NCBI RefSeq assembly: GCF_000699445.3 | Contig: NC_067196.1 | Span: 37,778,616-37,842,615 of the forward strand | From: Schistosoma haematobium | Lineage: Eukaryota > Platyhelminthes > Trematoda > Strigeidida > Schistosomatidae | DNA length: 64,000 bases | Reading direction: 5' to 3' | Part shown: positions 60,501 to 64,000 of the stretch, in pieces | Layout: every line of letters starts with the position of its first letter | How positions within the stretch are numbered: position 1 is the first letter of the stretch | Translations under genes and position numbers: made by a program | Notes under the pieces: model-generated | Database searches by the model: none | What the model was told of the DNA's origin: nothing | Seen by the model: only the letters and a program-made list of their open reading frames with translations

Positions 60501-63317
60501 GCGATGACTCAATATTTATCGCCAGGACCGACCAAGAAGAAAGAAACGGAAACTTGTTGAAATACTTTGAGCTGAGAATTCTATATTGTACCAAAAATAT
60601 AATATTGAATAAAGCTGATGATAATAACAATACGAAAATCATGCTTTAAATATTTCATTTGCACATCTTTCACCAATTGTCTCTTACAAAATTTACCGCT
60701 CCTTCATTCCTGTTTTTATTACAATTACTCTCTGTCTACATTCTTACTCTCGTCAATCCGGTCTTTTCAACACATTGCTGCCAGGCATTCCACTTCCGAT
60801 CGGTGTTACATATTACTTATGTCCGTCGACATAAGTAGCATACACCACAAGTTGACAATTATATTCATAACTTCATAAGAGCGTTGTTCACCTATCAAAT
60901 AACTTTTGAATTCCCTCCGAAACTAGCCACATTTTTGGTTACTCTGAACATTAATCTTGATACAGTGTTTTATTTTATCACTAGAGATCTTCTTAGTCAA
61001 ATGAACTTTGTTGAATAGATTAATATATGATAATTTCAATCATTATTGTACTTTCGAGTCATTGGGATTTATTACCATGACAAAATGTAGGACAATTTTC
61101 TTTGATAGCGAACAAATAAATAAAAAAACGTCATCGGAATTTACGTAATCTTATAACTCATAAACCAGACAAAAAAATATTTGATCCCAACAGAAATATA
61201 ATCACAATACAGTCAAATTATGTATTCGTTTAGTTGTCCTAAAATATATAATGACTCAGTTATGAACCGAATCAGAAAAGTGGTTATATTATTAAGCAGT
61301 TCAATAACCATGCATATAGGTAATAATATTTTATTTATTTATTCGTAAGTTTGAAGCAACTTATTAGAGTGCAGTTGAAAAGTTATCGTTTTCTACAACT
61401 ATAATCAAACATCGTATCGAAAATAAAGTACATCATACCGTTGAAACCAGACTGGCGCCAACTACTACGTTTTCTAAGGACTGACTGGGGAGTTGGGATT
61501 AACAAAAGACCAGCTAAGTGCCTATCAGAACGCTTAGACGAACCACTCCCAGCATCACTGGCAGCTGCCTCTTGTAACATTAACTGAAGTTGACGCTGGG
61601 TTAGTTCAGCAGGTATAGGCAGGCTCCATGCCTCATCTACTGTGGGTAATTTCGTTATTCCACCACAACCAGGACCAGGACCATTGCCGACCTGGTTAGA
61701 TGTTACACTATTGTTGTTCGGACCATTAAATGTGCTTCCTGTTATTTTATCTGATAGTTTTGGAACTAACTGTTGTAGTACAGCTAAACGAGAACGAATC
61801 TCTGGACGAACCTAAAAAAAGAGAAAGGAGTATCAGTCGTTTCGATACAAATGAATTACTGCATTATCAAATGTTATTCATGAAAACATCCTGTAACTTA
61901 TAGTAAATTCACATTTAATTTAGTTCAAGCCTCTACGAGAGACAAAATTCAAAAGAAGTCATTTATGATAAACCTGTACTTTTGCAGTAGGGACATATGG
62001 GTTTGAACTCTGCCACAGCTACTTCAGTTTTAGACAACCAAATAGTATCACTAAACCTAGCACAAAGCGTGTGGCTAAAGGTCAATCGCATAAACCTCCA
62101 TCTGACCACTGAGTTAAATTAACAATTCATAATATATATAATTCATTCCATTATATTCCGGAAAAAAATATGTGAATATGTGACTAAAATAACACAGGAA
62201 CTTCTGAATTCAAAGTCTATAGGGTTCTTATTGCTATAAACTGTAATCAACATAAAATATACCCGATTTAAGTGGATCAAACAAACACTTTTGGCTATAG
62301 ATAAATTCTTCTTCGTATTGTGATAGTATGACAGTAGCATACGAAATATAAACTGACAAAGATCAGAAAATTCGATTTTTACAAAAATTTTACTCATAAT
62401 TGACCCATCACAGTACATCAGTTTATGAATACAATTGACTCATAATCTCAGCTATTGAAATTATTGCAATCTCCACAAAACCCCTTATGATACAATTGAA
62501 GAAGTCAAGACAATAGTTGCAGTATTTGTTGTTCGAACTGCTGTAAATACACAGTTACCTGGTAGTACTACGTTGTACTCTAAAGGTATGAGATGCAAAT
62601 TGAAAGACTCGTCAACAGTATATAATAAACATTATATTTTTTGAAAGCCTTCATCAAGAAAAACCATACACCGTTAAAATTCCAGGACAATCTTTGTTTA
62701 TTAGGAAAACTTATTTCTGCAAATTTATCAAACGGAAAAACAGTCCTTAAAGGTAGATCGATAATAAATCTGTTAAGAGTTGGAAAGAAGAAACTCAGCA
62801 AATGATACTTGATGCCAAACCCATCCTAATAAATTATCTAACAGTGAAGCACTCAATATTCATTTTGAAAGTCGTATTGCAAATGCTATTCTGAAGTGTC
62901 GTTAGAATACACATTAGTCCTTAGTTAATTAACGAGAAAAGCATTAGGCTGCAGTACAACATACATGAAAACTTCGCTGATACTCTGTAAATGTCAGTCA
63001 ATTATTAATAAATGTACGCTTTCAATAAATGACGTCAATGAAATAAGCTAAAAAAACCATGTTCGATCTTTAAAATAAACTATGAGATTTAGAAATACTA
63101 GATAATAGAACATACGCTAACCTCATTATGCTTATCAGCGTTTACAGCATTTTTGTAACATTTTAAGGCTTCTTTATACTGTTGCATGCTTTCATATAAA
63201 GTACCCAGATTGGCCCAAGCTGCAACATGACATTTGTCCAATTGTACAGCACAAAAGTATGCTTGAAGAGCATCCATCGGTTGACTTTGCTCTTGATAGA
63301 GCACACCGATAGAGCAC
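43406..63317 (-). CDS. KDM6A: Histone H3K27 demethylase, KDM6A/UTX type, 5' end outside window
   Basis: JmjC enzyme that removes methyl groups from H3K27 using Fe(II) and 2-oxoglutarate; nuclear, normally part of KMT2C/D-type complexes. Twelve exons (63317-63122, 61811-61439, 59061-58934, 57513-56746, 54675-54367, 53379-53121, 52467-52401, 51529-51271, 49383-49240, 48440-48118, 47378-47252, 43984-43817) join without a phase conflict to give 1,040 codons, plus a possible terminal exon 43570-43406 ending in TAA. Order: TPRs, [13 protein letters not shown] motif ([13 protein letters not shown]), poorly conserved Ser/Thr/Asn-rich linker, [20 protein letters not shown] and [19 protein letters not shown], the JmjC domain with H-x-E (GHQENNNF) and the second His ([11 protein letters not shown]), and C-x-x-C...C-x-x-C zinc module. 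More TPRs should lie right of the window. KDM6A versus KDM6C (UTY) is a vertebrate split, so UTX is the safe name. Confidence 0.96.
43817..43984 (-). CDS. KDM6A: UTX exon, zinc-module second half
   Basis: Encodes [40 protein letters not shown] and IFDKFQLQT, matching the human VEVFDLLF...CQDCARK...VYDQFTL end. Second C-x-x-C pair intact. A GTAAGT donor follows; read-through would instead add only VSFICFY before a stop. Confidence 0.94.
44562..44790 (+). repeat. Duplicated ~215-bp block, copy 2
   Basis: Partner of 43,365-43,582, lying in the preceding UTX intron. No open frame equivalent to the putative terminal exon is present here. Confidence 0.65.
45453..45520. repeat. (TAA)n microsatellite
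   Basis: About 22 TAA units next to the 3' end of the Penelope-like ORF. Creates a spurious poly-leucine frame on the minus strand. Confidence 0.95.
45536..46576 (-). CDS. PLE reverse transcriptase (partial) + GIY-YIG endonuclease
   Basis: 346 codons, intact but lacking the N-terminal RT half. RT motifs: GPILADCFM (residues 5-13) and YMDD (34-37) in [13 protein letters not shown], then the SIPFLDVRL thumb region. The C-terminal GIY-YIG domain starts at about 238 ([13 protein letters not shown]) with R and EH downstream (STRIREHI). The ATG is not the native start; reading begins at the truncation. Such proteins nick DNA with the GIY-YIG domain and prime reverse transcription there. Confidence 0.88.
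   Translation of the reverse strand: MKILGPILADCFMAKVENDQLRSMINRFHLYVRYMDDTFVVCDNNIDLDDILHTFNSCHPSIDFTLEREQDQSIPFLDVRLMRKSNGSLKRSIFRKQTWNGQLTNFYSWVPLSRKRNLIHSLCHRIHHICSTECINEELAFLKKTLTENGYPERFIEKNMNRSSRDKNSSCSVPKKNLYISLEFKGDRTSDVIKNRLTKTIRRTFNAAKLRISFTSRNLFSVSIKDKLPRLVASMCIYQFTCSCGARYIGRSRRSLSTRIREHITAWFYKGERKAVRSSILEHLIDYNHSTHPQIDFKVVYMIRSNLPRFLRIQLLKIAEALTIQELKPELCVQKKYVLSLSLPWP
47252..47378 (-). CDS. KDM6A: UTX exon, zinc-module first half
   Basis: Encodes [20 protein letters not shown] then [19 protein letters not shown], with the first C-x-x-C pair. Donor GTTAGC after Glu, phase 0. Confidence 0.93.
48118..48440 (-). CDS. KDM6A: UTX exon with third iron ligand
   Basis: Encodes [40 protein letters not shown] and [14 protein letters not shown], including the third iron ligand His (GTVHW). 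Then come [20 protein letters not shown] and the start of the zinc-module helix. GTAATT donor, phase 2. Confidence 0.97.
49240..49383 (-). CDS. KDM6A: UTX exon with H-x-E iron ligands
   Basis: Encodes [40 protein letters not shown] and HNLCEKNN. H and E of GHQE are the first two Fe(II) ligands; both are intact. GTGAGT donor, phase 0. Confidence 0.97.
49638..49663 (+). repeat. Lone Merlin-type terminal repeat
   Basis: GGTGAGACTATAATTTATGG followed by ACGAG. It matches the ends at 31,329 and 56,305. No partner end was found nearby, so this is a truncated copy. Confidence 0.6.
50095..50240 (+). repeat. Smα element with hammerhead ribozyme, diverged
   Basis: Contains the diagnostic schistosome hammerhead text: GGATCCAGGTACATCCAG, then TTGATGAG, stem TCCAGACTAGGA and CGAAACGCC. 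In S. mansoni this satellite encodes active hammerheads. Here C3 of the core has become T and helix III (ACGCC...GGGT) is imperfect, so activity is doubtful. Confidence 0.75.
50391..50592. repeat. Fold-back element, ~73-bp inverted arms
   Basis: Arm 1 (about 50,396-50,468) starts 'ttgttctctgagctggatgg'. Arm 2 (about 50,518-50,590) is its near-perfect reverse complement. The loop of about 50 bp contains a further short inversion (gaagt...acttc). The block could form a long hairpin in the pre-mRNA. Probably a MITE-like or truncated transposon piece. Confidence 0.85.
51271..51529 (-). CDS. KDM6A: UTX exon, start of JmjC domain
   Basis: Encodes [40 protein letters not shown] and [18 protein letters not shown], the start of the catalytic fold including the 2-oxoglutarate-contacting T-V-Q-L-Y-x-K segment. 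GTAAGA donor, phase 0. Confidence 0.95.
51675..51895 (+). repeat. Smα-like SINE, most complete copy
   Basis: tRNA-like head with A box (ggtctagtggttaagcgctc) and B box (ggttcgaatc), then the hammerhead region CTGAGGAG, stem TCCCACAATGGGA and CAAAACG. Then 'cttcaattgactcatgatct'. Core box 1 is canonical here, but the first G of the GAAA box is A. Located in the UTX intron between the 52.4-kb and 51.5-kb exons. Confidence 0.8.
52401..52467 (-). CDS. KDM6A: UTX small exon (67 nt)
   Basis: Encodes about 22 residues ([20 protein letters not shown]), comparable to the Ser-rich basic linker before the JmjC domain. It has a strong pyrimidine tract before TTAG and a GTAAGC donor. Its phases (1 in, 2 out) are exactly those needed by the flanking exons. 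Confidence 0.75.
53121..53379 (-). CDS. KDM6A: UTX exon ([10 protein letters not shown] motif)
   Basis: Encodes [40 protein letters not shown] and SFIEAMKEE, then a divergent Ser/Thr-rich stretch. The phase-1 donor GTATGA is preferred because it joins the small exon at 52.4 kb. Confidence 0.93.
53680..53815 (+). repeat. Smα-like SINE fragment
   Basis: Lacks the tRNA head. Has 'CTGAGAAG', stem TCCCACACTAGGA and CGAAAAG, then 'ccagtgcttccgtgttttc'. G8 of the hammerhead core is A. Confidence 0.65.
54367..54675 (-). CDS. KDM6A: UTX exon before JmjC (conserved proline motif)
   Basis: Encodes [40 protein letters not shown] and [14 protein letters not shown], highly conserved in UTX/JMJD3. GTAAGT donor, phase 0. 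Confidence 0.96.
55259..56305 (-). mobile_element. Merlin DNA transposon, decayed
   Basis: About 1,047 bp bounded by inverted ends: left GGCGATTCTGTAATCTAGAA, right (reverse complement) GGTGAGACTGTAATCTATGG. Between them is a minus-strand Merlin/ISXO2-type transposase broken by several frameshifts: [100 protein letters not shown]. The last gives the VDP-x-x-G-x-HT-x-x-IE signature. Lies in the UTX intron between exons 56,746 and 54,675, antisense to nothing else. Merlin is known from S. mansoni. Confidence 0.85.
55420..56115 (-). pseudogene. Merlin transposase pseudogene
   Basis: Three overlapping frames together cover an IS1016/ISXO2-like transposase of about 230 residues. The zinc-ribbon C-x-x-C (FRCNIC), the W-Y-x-x-C-R helix and the terminal E of the DDE triad (HTNIIE) are recognisable. 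Frameshifts and stops exclude function. Confidence 0.8.
56746..57513 (-). CDS. KDM6A: UTX exon, large low-complexity linker
   Basis: 256 codons starting [20 protein letters not shown] (compare the human WCLTPQKLQHLEQL segment). A Ser/Thr/Asp/Asn-rich acidic region follows ([39 protein letters not shown]). GTGAGC donor, phase 0. Probably disordered. Confidence 0.9.
58934..59061 (-). CDS. KDM6A: UTX exon, linker
   Basis: Completes a Gly codon and encodes [40 protein letters not shown]. Not conserved itself but phase-consistent with both neighbours and rich in Gln/Leu. Confidence 0.8.
59285..60070 (+). mobile_element. Non-LTR retrotransposon 3' end (element A/B family), antisense to UTX
   Basis: Plus-strand C-terminal ORF ([60 protein letters not shown]) and its 3' UTR to about 60,065. 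The reverse complement of this tail appears at 12,033-12,100. 5'-truncated, as usual for target-primed insertions. Confidence 0.85.
60770..60855 (+). repeat. 'CTGCCAGGCATTCC' repeat segment, copy 3
   Basis: About 80 bp matching 2,355-2,437 and 7,972-8,056. It lies about 700 bp downstream of the non-LTR 3' end and on the same strand. Confidence 0.65.
61439..61811 (-). CDS. KDM6A: UTX exon after the TPR domain
   Basis: Encodes [19 protein letters not shown], an Asn/Gly-rich insert, then [20 protein letters not shown], which is almost identical to the conserved UTX segment after the TPRs. GTATGA donor, phase 1. Confidence 0.93.
62420..62492 (+). repeat. Smα-like SINE 3' end fragment
   Basis: 'caattgactcataatctcag' followed by 'ctattgaaattattgcaatctcc' matches the 3' end shared by the copies at 34.9 and 51.9 kb. 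Confidence 0.5.
63122..63317 (-). CDS. KDM6A: UTX exon: two TPR repeats
   Basis: Encodes [20 protein letters not shown] then [20 protein letters not shown] and [15 protein letters not shown], the last TPRs of UTX. The donor is either GTTAGC (after E) or GTATGT six bases later; both keep phase. Confidence 0.93.
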
Positions 63318-64000
63318 CTAAAAAGTTACAGAAGAATCATAAACACACATTAATTAATAAATGTCTAGGGATAACCAATAGTGTAAACTCACAGAAACAT
63401 AGTGAATCACTTACAAAAAATTGCTGACTACGGAAAAAATAGTACATAAATAAAAGGATGGTTTTTATCTTACATTCTTATCAACGTGTATAAAATCTTT
63501 GTTACCAATCCTCCGAATCAGACACGCAATATTGTAAGGAAAAATACGAAACATTTTCAAGGACAGTCAAATCAAATGCTAACAGTACTCTTTACATCAC
63601 TATATGCTTTGAAAATAATTATATTAACATTGACTTAAAACTAATTGTCTAAATTTCATTCAACTCATGGATCTTTTTTCTAGGAAACTTCCATGTCTGA
63701 AACCCATCAATAAAACATACTTAATTACTCCACGAAAATATAAGCGATTGGTCAAAGGAATGTGCTTTTAAGGGCTGGAATTATGTCGAGTGGTTTTTCC
63801 AACAATATTCTGGAGTGCGTCAAATTAGTAAATAGGAGATAATGGACTACATATTCTTCACAAACTAAACGGTAAAAAATGGCATCTCTGACGGTAGGCA
63901 AAACACTTAGACATTAGCATTAAGAATAACAGAATACTTTGAAAAGAATTTCACAAGATATAAATCCAATGGTTGTAAATGCATAATAAGATTACGAAGG

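Overview
The window is AT-rich, intron-rich and crowded with transposable elements. Protein similarity and repeat content point to a trematode, almost certainly a blood fluke of the genus Schistosoma. Evidence for this is Smα-like SINEs with hammerhead-ribozyme remnants, SR/Perere-type non-LTR retrotransposons, a Penelope-like element, a Merlin DNA transposon, a Ty3/gypsy element, and a mixture of very short (42 bp) and multi-kilobase introns. All assignments were made by reading the sequence; no database search was run.

Two long multi-exon genes dominate, both on the minus strand and both cut by the window edges. On the left (19,333 down to 3,449, running off the left edge) is an animal-type lipoxygenase: PLAT domain, then catalytic domain, nine exons and 521 codons in the window, with consistent splice phases. 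The C-terminal part carrying the later iron ligands lies outside. At the first iron-ligand position of the catalytic helix the histidine is missing. On the right (from the right edge down to about 43.4 kb) is a KDM6A/UTX-type histone H3K27 demethylase: TPR repeats, a long linker, the JmjC domain with its H-x-E...H iron triad, and the C-terminal four-cysteine zinc module. Twelve exons and 1,040 codons are visible, plus a phase-compatible terminal exon that may be derived from a repeat.

Between them (19.4-43.4 kb) lie a rearranged Ty3/gypsy element whose RT/RNase H part is inverted relative to its integrase, an unassigned 212-codon reading frame, a possible small spliced gene on the minus strand (28.7-29.6 kb), a 262-bp terminal-inverted-repeat element, and two near-identical 1.5-kb sequences in inverted orientation. 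The spacer between those two holds a single-exon gene for a 165-residue four-transmembrane protein.

The introns carry most of the mobile DNA. The lipoxygenase intron at 13.6-18.5 kb holds an almost full-length APE-type non-LTR element. The UTX introns hold a Penelope-like element with inverted flanks (45.1-46.7 kb), Smα-like SINEs, a fold-back repeat (50.4-50.6 kb), a Merlin transposon with recognisable ends (55.3-56.3 kb) and a non-LTR 3' fragment (59.3-60.1 kb). Nothing prokaryotic, no CRISPR array, and no rRNA or tRNA gene was seen.
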